A stretch of DNA of 64,000 nt from Pseudomonas fluorescens (GTDB taxonomy: Bacteria > Pseudomonadota > Gammaproteobacteria > Pseudomonadales > Pseudomonadaceae): positions 5,937,501 through 6,001,500 of the forward strand of contig NZ_LR134318.1 of the NCBI RefSeq assembly GCF_900636825.1. Reading direction: 5' to 3'. Under the pieces are notes generated by a model. It was not told where the DNA came from, searched no databases, and saw only the letters and a list, made by a program, of their open reading frames with translations. Below, piece by piece: positions 8,301-15,906 of this stretch (its first letter is position 1; the number at the start of each line of letters is the position of its first letter). The position numbers and the translations under genes were made by a program.

Positions 8301-9932
8301 AAAACGAAAAGCTATCTGGAAAAATCCATGGCACTCGGTAACGGCTACACCCAAGCGCTCGAACAGTTGCAGATCTGGAACGAATCCGGTGGCCACGGCG
8401 TGTTCTTCGAGTCGCAGTCGATCCGCATGACCGTCGAGCAGCACAAGTGCCTCAGCGCCTGGTTGCGGGTCAAGTTGCGGCTCTATCGGCAAACCGTGCA
8501 GAAACTCATGGCGGATAAGCCGACGCAGTCGACGCTCACCAGAACCGAGCAGCTGGCTATTACGGCCCAAGCCAACACGCTAAGCGAAGAGTTGGTCGCC
8601 ACCTTGCAAACCCTCGAAGATTCCCTGCAGGCACTGGCTCGCCAGGGAGGCAAAGCGGAAAAAATCGGCAGAGATCTTAAACTGTTGCTTCCAGCGTTCA
8701 GCCGGCTGAACTTGCAGGCGAACGAAATAGGCATGTCCTATGAAAAGTCGCTGCGTCCGTTACCTGAGGCTGAGCTGATTGCGCCACGTTCGGCCATTTA
8801 CGCGATCACCGCCAGCGCCGCTGACGTCAGTCATGACATGATCGCCATGGGCAGTGTTCCGGTAAATGCCGCCGGCAAGTCCGATCGAGTCGAGCAACTG
8901 ATTCATGCCGATGACTTGTTCACGAACATCGAGCAGATCATCACCGAACTGCCCGAGACATTTCCGGACAAATTTGATTCGAGCGTGCTGGAGCACATCA
9001 ACCAACTGATAGCGCAGTTCCATGCTATTGCGCGAAAACGGCTGGCCGAAGAACTGCCGGCCGCCGAAGAAATTGTCGAGCCGCCAGCGCCGCAACCGGG
9101 GCCCTCCCGGCCTGCGGTCAAAGGCAAGATTTCAAAATCACGGCCGCGGGCCAGCTCTGCACAGAAAAAGCCTGCAGCCGCTCAGGACTCCGTCGACGAC
9201 GATATTCCGCTGGTCAAACTACCGCCTGCCAAGACGCCAACTCCCGTCACACTGGTCGAAGAAAACGAGGTGGTCGCCGCCGCCATTGGCTTGAACGTGG
9301 ACAGCGATGACTTCAACACCCAAACCCGCAACGATGCCAAGCGCCCCGGGCGCATTCCGGCCGACATTCGCGACATTTTCGATCAGCAGGCCGCACGGCT
9401 GGACAAGGCTGCCGATGATGTGACGCAGATTCTCAGCCGACAAAGGGCTCGCGGTGAGAGCCCGATGGCTGTTTCCAGTCTCCCTGCGGAGTTGCGCGAA
9501 CGTGCAATTGAAACGCGTGCAGAAGGCATCACCACTTATGCCAGCATGCTCAAGCAGCGCAAACCGCGCGCGACTTATCTGCTATGGCTGGCGAAAAACG
9601 ATCAGGTGATGATCGTCAAGGACAAGGGCGGTCGCATCCGTACCAAACAGCGCAAGGACTACTTTCAGGAGTACCGCATCCTCGACAAGGCCAATGCGGA
9701 TAAAGCGCTTTGGGTCGCGCACTTCCACTACGACAGCCTCGCCGATCCCGATGCGCAGTTCACCGCGGCCCACCTGAAATTCGCCGATGACTATCTGAAA
9801 ACGCTCGATTCCAAAACGCGCCAGACCATGGAAAATTTTGACGGCTTCGATAATGCCCTGCGCAGAATTGTCGATCCGCAGGTGCGCGATCTGTTCCTGC
9901 AACCGCAGCCTGCGGAAATCGCAGCCGACTGA
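5325..9932 (+). CDS. large DUF6543 / dermonecrotic-toxin-like protein
   Basis: A 1535-residue protein without signal peptide or secretion motif that I can see. Residues 1 to about 700 resemble the alpha-helical DUF6543 region of large Pseudomonas toxin-like proteins. A hydrophobic stretch follows at about 705-775 (GWALFDVASNFFTGAAGTAV). A beta-rich part starts near 815 (YDTVIISGDVPAEH) and includes a conserved-looking KVGDRWFEVD. A long helical region comes next. A Pro/Ala/Lys-rich linker spans about 1246-1310, and a separate C-terminal domain of about 220 residues contains KRKPRATYLLWL-like and AHFHY segments. I do not recognise leucine-rich repeats or a catalytic site. It stands alone, with no small neighbour that would be an obvious immunity gene. 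The ATG at 5325 has only a weak ribosome site. Toxin function is inferred from family resemblance. Confidence 0.7.
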   Translation: MTETTVAPAADDSPLLQKQSRLIDLTSEGTSLRQAASTLLRQALRERHPEQEIDPDVAKIATPDPTESSLYHFETLTHALIRQSYAKTMARYLEGESFLTLTTHVQTAVHLAVDMDDINALLNDHSPFLFVAYQQQQLDYWNENAGSQPRWQMLADSFRAALSVHQVSGWNADECTLARLIAASADKALRPVTNDGMKDIQARLIDLDLVEGASSRHLSIAGAIVLTATLGARQLIAMYTISAGYESFASMAELGDSLPARVDVNLDGRTLEWRLIEPDGDVFDAVTWALVASQLDAIAMLDPGRQPLESASPALPQRSSLGLQDSDRLDRLDQSIPPWLRTASLNDLQAYRGYVHQLALLRDDHAQAFREDDIPLIKAYAQQQMREAIIADVNAIGAADLPLDELRITVTASFEASGLVLPNPFDQSVETLGEFALQNTAPYLATLAFADDRAVPAWLTVDYLTTMAEQVNIGERYPKLIKQTLFDDPQRAAQQKTRYTAQLPVLLPLLALEAKLRGQGRIEQRGYNYVCQLMNSIREQQPLAEQPVTIRPLAFVPRNRLSKSADVIDNMFIIGPREGEGPCLLYRPALDEPLLQFESPQNLLYALYQPGAVRDSVMAWFASEAVGFEYAQYVFTSEIPSPWVIPQLTFEPLIHLDLAGPIDLANEPMSGDVLATLYDANRQAMLALADRESVSNTERRWRLLADSGWALFDVASNFFTGAAGTAVWVWQSIGGIQKAIDAKRQGDTLIEWKSTGDVLLALSILLSQHIAARRNHVTLRSFKEVRQQTLESETIEQSSVDVPVTTPAKSVPRVKYDTVIISGDVPAEHVTSLESGTPYRSATGARFITLIDSFKIGTPEAPETLETSAVTHLSTIDGKSCAKVGDRWFEVDAAADPLRIVDSSDAARKGPAVRYDEASGSWHWDLKLRLLGGAPTGRIALLRRQREQRKNAAMAQLQPFLEGETRQQEGVVEALRNLTLKPAADTEDVFEAKTKSYLEKSMALGNGYTQALEQLQIWNESGGHGVFFESQSIRMTVEQHKCLSAWLRVKLRLYRQTVQKLMADKPTQSTLTRTEQLAITAQANTLSEELVATLQTLEDSLQALARQGGKAEKIGRDLKLLLPAFSRLNLQANEIGMSYEKSLRPLPEAELIAPRSAIYAITASAADVSHDMIAMGSVPVNAAGKSDRVEQLIHADDLFTNIEQIITELPETFPDKFDSSVLEHINQLIAQFHAIARKRLAEELPAAEEIVEPPAPQPGPSRPAVKGKISKSRPRASSAQKKPAAAQDSVDDDIPLVKLPPAKTPTPVTLVEENEVVAAAIGLNVDSDDFNTQTRNDAKRPGRIPADIRDIFDQQAARLDKAADDVTQILSRQRARGESPMAVSSLPAELRERAIETRAEGITTYASMLKQRKPRATYLLWLAKNDQVMIVKDKGGRIRTKQRKDYFQEYRILDKANADKALWVAHFHYDSLADPDAQFTAAHLKFADDYLKTLDSKTRQTMENFDGFDNALRRIVDPQVRDLFLQPQPAEIAAD

Positions 9933-9936
9933 TCTT

Positions 9937-11490
9937 TCACGCCTTCCATGCCTGTCGCAGGCGCGCCAGGGCCGACTCGATAGCCGGCTCCGGCACCGCC
10001 GCAAATCCCAGCACCAGACCGGCGCGCTGATCGCTCGGCGTGATGGAATCCGGTAGCCAGTAATTGCTCAGGCCATTGATTTCCACATCGACGCTGTGCG
10101 CCTGCTCGATCAATTGTTGCTCGCGAGCGACACTCTCCACTGCCACCGTCAGGTGCAGCCCGGCGGCGACGGCAGGCAGGCCGGCGACGCCGGGCAACTC
10201 CGTCGGCCAGCCTTCCATCAAGGTATTGCGCCGACTCAGCGCCGCCCGACGCATGCGGCGAATGTGCCGCTGGAAGTGCCCGGCCGCCATGAACTCGGCC
10301 ATCACCGCTTGCGTACTGACCTCCGAATGCCGCACATCGACCGCGCGCCGCTGGCAAAACGCATCGACCAGATTTGTCGGCAATACCAGATAGCCAAGGC
10401 GCAACGCCGGGAAAGCGATCTTGCCGAAGGTGCCGACGTACAGAACCCGCCCCTGTCGATCCAGCGCGGCCAATGGCGCCAATGGAGCGCCGCTGTAACG
10501 GTACTCGCCGTCATAGTCGTCCTCGACGATCCAGCCTTGAGTGCGCTCCGCCCAGGCCAGCAGTTCCAGACGTCTGGCGAGGCTCATCACCACGCCCGTC
10601 GGATATTGATGCGACGGCGTGACGTAGGCCACCCGGCAGTCGCTGAGCTCGGCCATTGCGCTGCAATCAATACCTTCGCTGTCCACCGCTACTCCGTGCA
10701 ATCGCGCACCAGCCACAGCGAACGCATGACCCGCTGCGCGATAGCCCGGATTCTCGATCGCCACACCATCCCCAGGCTCGACCAGCAACTGTGCACAAAG
10801 GCTGATGCCTTGCTGTGCGCCACTGGTGATCACAATTTGTTCAGCCGAACACTGCATGCCCCGAGAGCTGCGCAAATAAGCAGCGATCATCCCGCGCAAA
10901 CGCGCATCCCCTGCCGGATCGCCGTAACACAACTGCTGCAGATCCGATTTGCGCCAGAAAGCCGCATTCAGCTTGGCCCAGACCTCGAACGGAAACAGAT
11001 CGAACGCTGGCACGCCGACGCGAAACGCCCGTGGCGGACCACTTGGCGGCTTGGCCAAATGGTTCTGTTCAAGTCGGGAAAACGTGCCACTGTGGATAAC
11101 TTTGCTGGATGAAACCACAGGTAAATCCAGCCAATCTGTGGATAAGGCTGTGGGTAAGCCTATTGAAAACCCTGTGGATACTTTTGTGGATAATTTTTTC
11201 GCGGCGGGCAATGCCTGGGCCAGTTGCGCAATGTAGGTGCCATCGCCAACGCGTCCCTCGATGAAGCCTTCGGCATACAACTGATCATAGGCGCGCACCA
11301 CGCTGTTTCGAGAGATCGCCAGCGCCGCCGCCAGATCACGACTGGCGGGCAATCGCGTGCCACTGGCCAGTCGCCCATCGAGCACACGCTGGCGCAACGC
11401 CTGATAAAGCTGTCGGCTCAAGCCTTGGCGGCGATCGAGCTCGATTCCGGCGGGATTGAAGGGCATGGACAACAGCGGCTCGTCAGGCAT
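9937..11490 (-). CDS. MocR-family regulator (GntR HTH fused to aminotransferase fold)
   Basis: A 517-residue regulator. Residues about 18-82 form a GntR winged helix (LYQALRQRVLDGRL, ASRDLAAALAISRNSV). Residues about 135-515 form a class I aminotransferase-like domain with SGAQQGIS, VEDDYDGEYRY and the pyridoxal-phosphate lysine at 357 in GTFGKIAFPALR. The linker at about 98-133 reads LSTKVSTGF...LPTALST and uses rare TTA leucine codons within DnaA-box sequences (see 11091-11193). It diverges from the PaiB-like gene. MocR proteins usually control the gene opposite them using PLP as effector, so that is the likely target. It converges with the toxin-like gene, with four bases between stops. 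Confidence 0.88.
   Translation of the reverse strand: MPDEPLLSMPFNPAGIELDRRQGLSRQLYQALRQRVLDGRLASGTRLPASRDLAAALAISRNSVVRAYDQLYAEGFIEGRVGDGTYIAQLAQALPAAKKLSTKVSTGFSIGLPTALSTDWLDLPVVSSSKVIHSGTFSRLEQNHLAKPPSGPPRAFRVGVPAFDLFPFEVWAKLNAAFWRKSDLQQLCYGDPAGDARLRGMIAAYLRSSRGMQCSAEQIVITSGAQQGISLCAQLLVEPGDGVAIENPGYRAAGHAFAVAGARLHGVAVDSEGIDCSAMAELSDCRVAYVTPSHQYPTGVVMSLARRLELLAWAERTQGWIVEDDYDGEYRYSGAPLAPLAALDRQGRVLYVGTFGKIAFPALRLGYLVLPTNLVDAFCQRRAVDVRHSEVSTQAVMAEFMAAGHFQRHIRRMRRAALSRRNTLMEGWPTELPGVAGLPAVAAGLHLTVAVESVAREQQLIEQAHSVDVEINGLSNYWLPDSITPSDQRAGLVLGFAAVPEPAIESALARLRQAWKA
11091..11193 (-). promoter_or_regulatory. cluster of five DnaA-box-like 9-mers inside the MocR gene
   Basis: Read on the minus strand, perfect boxes TTATCCACA lie at 11091-11099, 11137-11145 and 11185-11193. 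One-mismatch boxes lie at 11149-11157 (TTACCCACA) and 11173-11181 (GTATCCACA). All point the same way. Two pairs have exactly 12-base spacing, and the pairs themselves are 36 bases apart. Four of the five are in the same reading frame and encode L/V-S/P-T; three use TTA for leucine, a codon that is very rare in Pseudomonas. This is direct sequence observation; a role in DnaA binding is inference. Confidence 0.6.
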
Positions 11491-11509
11491 GGCAATGGAC
11501 CTATGAAAA

Positions 11510-11560
11510 TGCTCTTCAATGGCTCTTACAACAGACCAATAGCCTGCCTAGGATGCAGGC
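11510..11560 (+). promoter_or_regulatory. candidate promoter and MocR operator of the PaiB-like gene
   Basis: TTACAA at 11526-11531 and TAGGAT at 11549-11554 are 17 bases apart, a plausible -35/-10 pair for the plus strand. Two direct repeats, TGCTCTTCAAT (11510-11520) and GGCTCTTACAA (11521-11531), overlap the -35, as is common for MocR operators. An inverted repeat GCCTGC...GCAGGC covers the -10 (11542-11560). Prediction only. Confidence 0.45.
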
Positions 11561-11582
11561 ATTCGCCAAGGAAAATTTGTCC

Positions 11583-12206
11583 ATGTACACACCACGCGCC
11601 TTTGCCATCGAAGAATTGTCTCAGTTGCACGAAGTGATCCTCGCCACCCGTCTCGCGATTCTGGTCACCCATGGCGCAGAAGGTCTGCAAGCCAGCCATG
11701 TTCCGGTGCTGCTGCACTGCGAACAAGGCGAGTACGGCACGGTGTACGGGCATCTGGCCCGCGCCAATCCGCAATGGAAGGACCTGCGGGACGGCGCCGA
11801 AGCCATGCTGATTTTCGCCGGCGCCGATGCCTACGTCAGCCCCGGCTTCTACCCAAGCAAAGCCGAACACGGCAAGGTCGTGCCGACCTGGAACTACATC
11901 GCCGTCCATGCCTATGGCCACGCCGAGACTTTCAGCGACGGCGGACGCCTGCTCGACATCGTCAGCACGCTCACCGATCGCCATGAGGCCGGTCGCGCCC
12001 AGCCGTGGTCAGTCGCCGACGCGCCGGCTGATTACATCGACGGCATGCTCAAAGCGATTGTCGGTTTCGCTATTCCCATCGACCGCCTCGAAGGCAAACG
12101 CAAGCTCAGCCAGAACCGCAGCGCCGAAGACATTGCCGGGGTGCGCGCAGGCCTCACCGCCAGCCCCGAAACCAACGACCAAACCCTCGCCCGCTTGATG
12201 CGCTAA
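11583..12206 (+). CDS. PaiB-like FMN-binding protein
   Basis: A 207-residue protein of the PaiB/FMN-binding split-barrel family, related to pyridoxamine-phosphate oxidases. It begins MYTPRAFAIEEL and contains the family-typical segments ASHVPVLL, GHLARANPQWK and HGKVVPTWNYIAVHAYG. In Bacillus the paiAB pair combines such a protein with a GNAT acetyltransferase acting on polyamines. Here too two GNAT genes follow in the same direction. ATG 11583 is preceded by AAGGA; an in-frame ATG 30 bases upstream lies in the promoter. Regulation by the divergent MocR protein is likely. A flavin or PLP-related role is not shown by the sequence. Confidence 0.85.
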   Translation: MYTPRAFAIEELSQLHEVILATRLAILVTHGAEGLQASHVPVLLHCEQGEYGTVYGHLARANPQWKDLRDGAEAMLIFAGADAYVSPGFYPSKAEHGKVVPTWNYIAVHAYGHAETFSDGGRLLDIVSTLTDRHEAGRAQPWSVADAPADYIDGMLKAIVGFAIPIDRLEGKRKLSQNRSAEDIAGVRAGLTASPETNDQTLARLMR

Positions 12207-12216
12207 GGAAACCAGC

Positions 12217-12663
12217 ATGACTCAGATCGACATTCGCCAGGTCAGCGCCGCTGACCGCGCCGCGTGGCTACCGCTATGGCAGGCCTACCTGCGTTTCTAC
12301 AACACCGAACTGCCGGACGCGGTGACCGACAGCACCTGGCAGCGCTTTCTCGATCCGAGCGAACCGACCCACGCGGCATTGGCGTGGGCCGATGGCGAAG
12401 CGGTGGGCATGGTCCATTACATTTATCATCGTTCGAACTGGAGCATCGAAAACTCCTGCTACCTGCAGGACTTGCTGGTGGCGGCGCAAACTCGCGGCAC
12501 TGGCATCGGTCGCCTGTTGATCGAACATGTTTACGCCACCGCCAAGGCTGACGGTTGCTGCAAAGTGCATTGGCTGACCCACGAAACCAACGCCACCGCG
12601 ATCCAGCTCTACGAACGCATCGCCGAACGTCCGGGCTTTATCCAGTTTCGCAAAACCCTTTAA
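12217..12663 (+). CDS. GNAT-family N-acetyltransferase
   Basis: A 148-residue single-domain GNAT enzyme. The acetyl-CoA pyrophosphate loop is the QTRGTGIGRLLIE segment near residue 91, preceded by the strand YLQDLLV and followed by HWLTHETNATAIQLYER, the usual motif B. It begins 10 bases after the PaiB-like gene with AAGGAAA as ribosome site, so the genes form an operon. The substrate cannot be read from sequence. The paiA/paiB precedent makes a polyamine or small amine reasonable but unproven. Confidence 0.85.
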   Translation: MTQIDIRQVSAADRAAWLPLWQAYLRFYNTELPDAVTDSTWQRFLDPSEPTHAALAWADGEAVGMVHYIYHRSNWSIENSCYLQDLLVAAQTRGTGIGRLLIEHVYATAKADGCCKVHWLTHETNATAIQLYERIAERPGFIQFRKTL

Positions 12664-12675
12664 GGAGAGGCGCTC

Positions 12676-13347
12676 ATGACTGCTTCACTCGCTGACTGGA
12701 AAGGCGTCCCCGCGCCCACCGCGACGCTCCTCGAAGGCCGTTTCATCCGGCTGGAGCGCCTCGACCCTGCGCGCCACGCCGATGATTTGTTCGCTGCACT
12801 CGAAGGCCCCGGCGCCGACCCGAAACTTTGGGATTACTTGCCCTACGGCCCGTTCCAGGAGCGTCGCGATTTCGATGCCTGGCTGAACAACCACGCGGCT
12901 GCAAGCGACCCGTATTTTTTCAGTGTCGTTGATCGCGTCAGCGGCCAGGTGCAGGGCATCCTCAGCCTGATGTCGATTGTCCCGGCTCAGGGCCGTATCG
13001 AAATCGGCCACGTCACATTTGGCGCGCCGATGCAGCGCTCGCCGAAAAGCACCGAAGCGGTTTACCTGCTGGTCAAGTATTCGTTCGAACTGGGTTACCG
13101 ACGCCTGGAGTGGAAGTGCAATAACGGCAATGGCCGCTCCAAATATGCAGCCGAACGTTTGGGTTTCACCTTTGAAGGCGTGTTTCGTCAGCACATGGTG
13201 GTCAAAGGGCAGAACCGTGATACCGCGTGGTATTCGATTCTCGACTCCGAGTGGCCGGAGATTGGTGCCGGGTTCGAGCGCTGGTTGAGCGAGGAAAACC
13301 AGACGCCTGACGGCCAACTCAAAGGTTTGGTCGACTGCCGTAGCTGA
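12676..13347 (+). CDS. GNAT-family acetyltransferase (RimJ/RimL type)
   Basis: A 223-residue acetyltransferase of the RimJ/RimL-like group. Features are ATLLEGRFIRLERLDPARHAD at the start, GRIEIGHVTFGAP in the central sheet, and the typical ending of the fold LGYRRLEWKCNNGNGRSKYAAERLGFTFEG. Start ATG 12676 follows AAGGAG by 8 bases and the previous gene by 12, so it is the last gene of the paiB-GNAT-GNAT operon. These enzymes can modify ribosomal proteins, other proteins or small molecules; the substrate is unknown. Confidence 0.85.
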   Translation: MTASLADWKGVPAPTATLLEGRFIRLERLDPARHADDLFAALEGPGADPKLWDYLPYGPFQERRDFDAWLNNHAAASDPYFFSVVDRVSGQVQGILSLMSIVPAQGRIEIGHVTFGAPMQRSPKSTEAVYLLVKYSFELGYRRLEWKCNNGNGRSKYAAERLGFTFEGVFRQHMVVKGQNRDTAWYSILDSEWPEIGAGFERWLSEENQTPDGQLKGLVDCRS

Positions 13348-13359
13348 TCGGTAAAAACG

Positions 13360-13425
13360 AAAAGATCGCCGAATGCGTTCCTGCAGGAGCTACCGAATGC
13401 TCGGGCCGCGTTCGGACGATCTTTT
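13360..13425. repeat. degenerate REP element, GATCGCAGCCT family
   Basis: AAAAGATCGCCGAATGCG at the left and CGCGTTCGGACGATCTTTT at the right pair imperfectly around a central GGAGCTACCGAA. It is a diverged copy of the family seen at 20612 and 32755. The rest of the gap up to the autotransporter gene (13426-13670) shows no gene. A GGGCCT...AGGCCC inverted repeat (about 13642-13664) overlaps the ribosome-site region of that gene and could affect its translation. Confidence 0.65.
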
Positions 13426-13670
13426 GATTTGGTTGGGATGCAAACGGCGCGTGGCTTGGAGTCCTGAAGGCACGCTGCGCAATCGGCGGCATCCGTGTTG
13501 GTCGTAGGAAAAAGCATCGCCTGGATCAAGCAAAAGCGTTCCTTCCGCCCATAGCGTGAGTTTTCTACACCACGCTCCGATTTCGCCTGCGAATCTGCGG
13601 GAAGCGGCCGACATCGGAATTTTCGCCATCTCAATAGAGTTGGGCCTTCTACTAACAGAGGCCCGACTTG

Positions 13671-15755
13671 ATGCCCATTCAACCTACGCACCCACGCAAA
13701 CAACTCGCTCTGGCCATCGCGCTGACCCTTGGTTGCGCGCCGTTCACCTATGCGCAACAGGCGTCCGATGCAGTGCCGGCGACTCACCACTTGATCGAGA
13801 TGCTGGACAACTTCAAAAACATTCCTGACCTGGTGAAGACCCCCGTCAAGACCAAGGACCAGCCACTTCAGCTCACTGATCAGGATGATCTGGTCATCGT
13901 TTCAAGCCGGGGCAGCTTCGCCGGGCCAGCGGACGGCGCGGGCGGCATCAACGTCATTCAGCTGGAAGCAGCGAAGAAAGGCACCTTGGGGGAGACCCGT
14001 AATTTCGCGGGACTGGAAGTCAGGCAAGGCGACTGGACCCGCAGTGGCGAAAGCGATTTCGAACTCGGCGTGCTGATCCGGCCGAAAGCCTCACTGATCA
14101 ATGAAGGGGTGATTAAAGGCAGCGCGCTCGCACAGGGTGTTCTCATAAACAAAAATGCGATCGCAGGTGATGCCGTTGTGTTTGCCGGCGGCGATCTGAC
14201 CAACCTCGGATTGATCGGCGGCAACGTTACCGTTCACGAGACTGGACACTTCGCGGGTCGCGGCGTGACAGGTGATCTGAACTTGCAAGGGAAACTGTCG
14301 GTGGATCAGGTCTACGGCGCACCGGTCATCAACGGAGACCTCAATCTGACGCGATCGGCGACGCTGGCTTACGAGGTCGATGCCGGCGGTAAAAGCCCGA
14401 CCATTGTAGTCAACGGCACAGCACGCCTGGGCGATTCGACCCTGACGTTGGTGACTGCCGGCGAGTATCCACAAACAAGCCAACACACGATTCTGACCGC
14501 GGAAAAAGTCGAAGGTGAATTCGCCAAGGTCGAAAACAAACTGGCGTTCATGACTCCCGAACTTCAGTACGAAGAAAAGTACGTCGGGCTGACTTACACC
14601 CGCAACCAGGTTGAGCTGGAAGACGTTGTCACGACAGATAACGCTCGCGCGGTTGCCAGAAGCATCGAGGAACCATCCGCGCTTGCTGCGCCGAGCACGC
14701 AAACGCCGGCCGTCGCAAACGCAGCGGTCGTCGCGTTGCTCGCCAGCGATAAATCCACCGCACCGATCGCCATCGAACAACTCGCCGCCGGCAGCAACGC
14801 CAACCTCGCCAAGGCCACCTTGAGCAGCGTCACCCCGGTAAGTGCGAGCATGCTCTCGGCCATGCGCCAACTGGATCGCTCCGGCCCGACTTACGGTTCG
14901 GGCAACGCACCTCGGCGTGCCGCCGGCGAAGCGAATTCAGGTCGAGTGTGGATTCAAGGACTTGGCCATGGCGGCAAGGTCGACCGTGACTTCGACAGCA
15001 CTCTGAAGCATTCCACTCAAGGCTTGGTCATGGGTGCCGACTGGCGTCTGGGTGAGCAATGGCATGTCGGCCTGATCGGCGGCAAATCCCAGACATCGCT
15101 CGATGCCCGTCAGTATGGTGGCGATCTCGACAGCTGGCATCTCGGCGCGTATGCGGTGCGTCAGGACGGGCCGCTGGCGCTGCGTTTCGGTGCCACTTAC
15201 GGCAGCCATGAAGGCAGCAGTAAACGTCGGGTCGCCTTTAACGGATTCAGCGATCGCCTCAAAGGGAATTACGACGCCAATACCCAGCAGGCACTTGCCG
15301 AATTGGGCTTCAACCTGGGCCGCAACAACGTAACCCTCGAACCGTTTGCCAGCCTCGGCTATCAACGTTATCAGCGCGACAGCTATACCGAGAAAGGCGG
15401 CGACGCAGCGCTGAAAGTCTTCGGTCAAACCCGTGACAACCTCAGCAGCACCTTTGGTTTTCGCGCCGCGAAAACCGGTCGCCTGGACAACGGCATGAGC
15501 CTCACGCCGCGATTCAGTGCAGGCTGGAAACACCTGTACGGCGAGCTCGACGGCGACACCAATCAGCAATTGGTCAAGGGCGGGAAACGTTACACGGTGA
15601 CGGGTGCCGAGCTGGATCGAAACAGTCTGGCGGTGGATGCTGGCCTGGATCTCGGCTTATCGAGCCACCACTCACTCGGGGTTGGCCTCACCGGTGAATT
15701 CGGCACCGAAAGCCGCAATCACGGCGTCATGGGCCAATGGCGCATGGCGTTCTAA
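13671..15755 (+). CDS. type V autotransporter
   Basis: A 694-residue outer-membrane autotransporter. The N-terminus carries a long signal peptide with several basic residues, ending near YAQQ (about residue 29). The passenger, to about 330, has beta-helix character (repeated INEGVIKGS, LTNLGLIGGNVTV, GDLNLQGKL strands). The C-terminal barrel spans about 430-694, from SGRVWIQGLGHGGKV to the terminal aromatic residue in QWRMAF, as expected for BAM recognition. No catalytic triad or adhesion motif is evident. I use ATG 13671 with AGAGG upstream; a TTG immediately before it is in frame but unnecessary. A REP element follows the stop. Confidence 0.87.
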   Translation: MPIQPTHPRKQLALAIALTLGCAPFTYAQQASDAVPATHHLIEMLDNFKNIPDLVKTPVKTKDQPLQLTDQDDLVIVSSRGSFAGPADGAGGINVIQLEAAKKGTLGETRNFAGLEVRQGDWTRSGESDFELGVLIRPKASLINEGVIKGSALAQGVLINKNAIAGDAVVFAGGDLTNLGLIGGNVTVHETGHFAGRGVTGDLNLQGKLSVDQVYGAPVINGDLNLTRSATLAYEVDAGGKSPTIVVNGTARLGDSTLTLVTAGEYPQTSQHTILTAEKVEGEFAKVENKLAFMTPELQYEEKYVGLTYTRNQVELEDVVTTDNARAVARSIEEPSALAAPSTQTPAVANAAVVALLASDKSTAPIAIEQLAAGSNANLAKATLSSVTPVSASMLSAMRQLDRSGPTYGSGNAPRRAAGEANSGRVWIQGLGHGGKVDRDFDSTLKHSTQGLVMGADWRLGEQWHVGLIGGKSQTSLDARQYGGDLDSWHLGAYAVRQDGPLALRFGATYGSHEGSSKRRVAFNGFSDRLKGNYDANTQQALAELGFNLGRNNVTLEPFASLGYQRYQRDSYTEKGGDAALKVFGQTRDNLSSTFGFRAAKTGRLDNGMSLTPRFSAGWKHLYGELDGDTNQQLVKGGKRYTVTGAELDRNSLAVDAGLDLGLSSHHSLGVGLTGEFGTESRNHGVMGQWRMAF

Positions 15756-15770
15756 CCAACGCCTTTGGCA

Positions 15771-15830
15771 GGAGCTGCCGCAGGCTGCGATCCTTTGTCT
15801 TTGTACAAGATCGCAGCCTGCGGCAGCTCC
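15771..15830. repeat. REP element, GATCGCAGCCT family
   Basis: Perfect 22-bp arms at 15771-15792 and 15809-15830 with GGCTGCGATC and GATCGCAGCC facing each other. It lies between the convergent autotransporter and pycB genes and may serve as the transcript end of the autotransporter. Confidence 0.92.
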
Positions 15831-15849
15831 TACAGGGACAAAAAAACGC

Positions 15850-15876
15850 AAAAAAAGGGGAGCACATGCCCCCCCG
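15850..15876 (-). terminator. terminator of pycAB
   Basis: On the minus strand a GGGGGGC...GCTCCCC hairpin is followed by a run of seven T. It starts about 30 bases past the pycB stop codon at 15907. Confidence 0.75.
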
Positions 15877-15906
15877 AGGTTAAAACGTTTTATCGCGGCC
15901 GTTATC

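Noticed and set aside
11091..11193. A chromosomal replication origin
   Set aside because: DnaA-like boxes are present, but no AT-rich unwinding region, no dnaA/rpmH/gyrB context, and the sequence lies inside a coding region.
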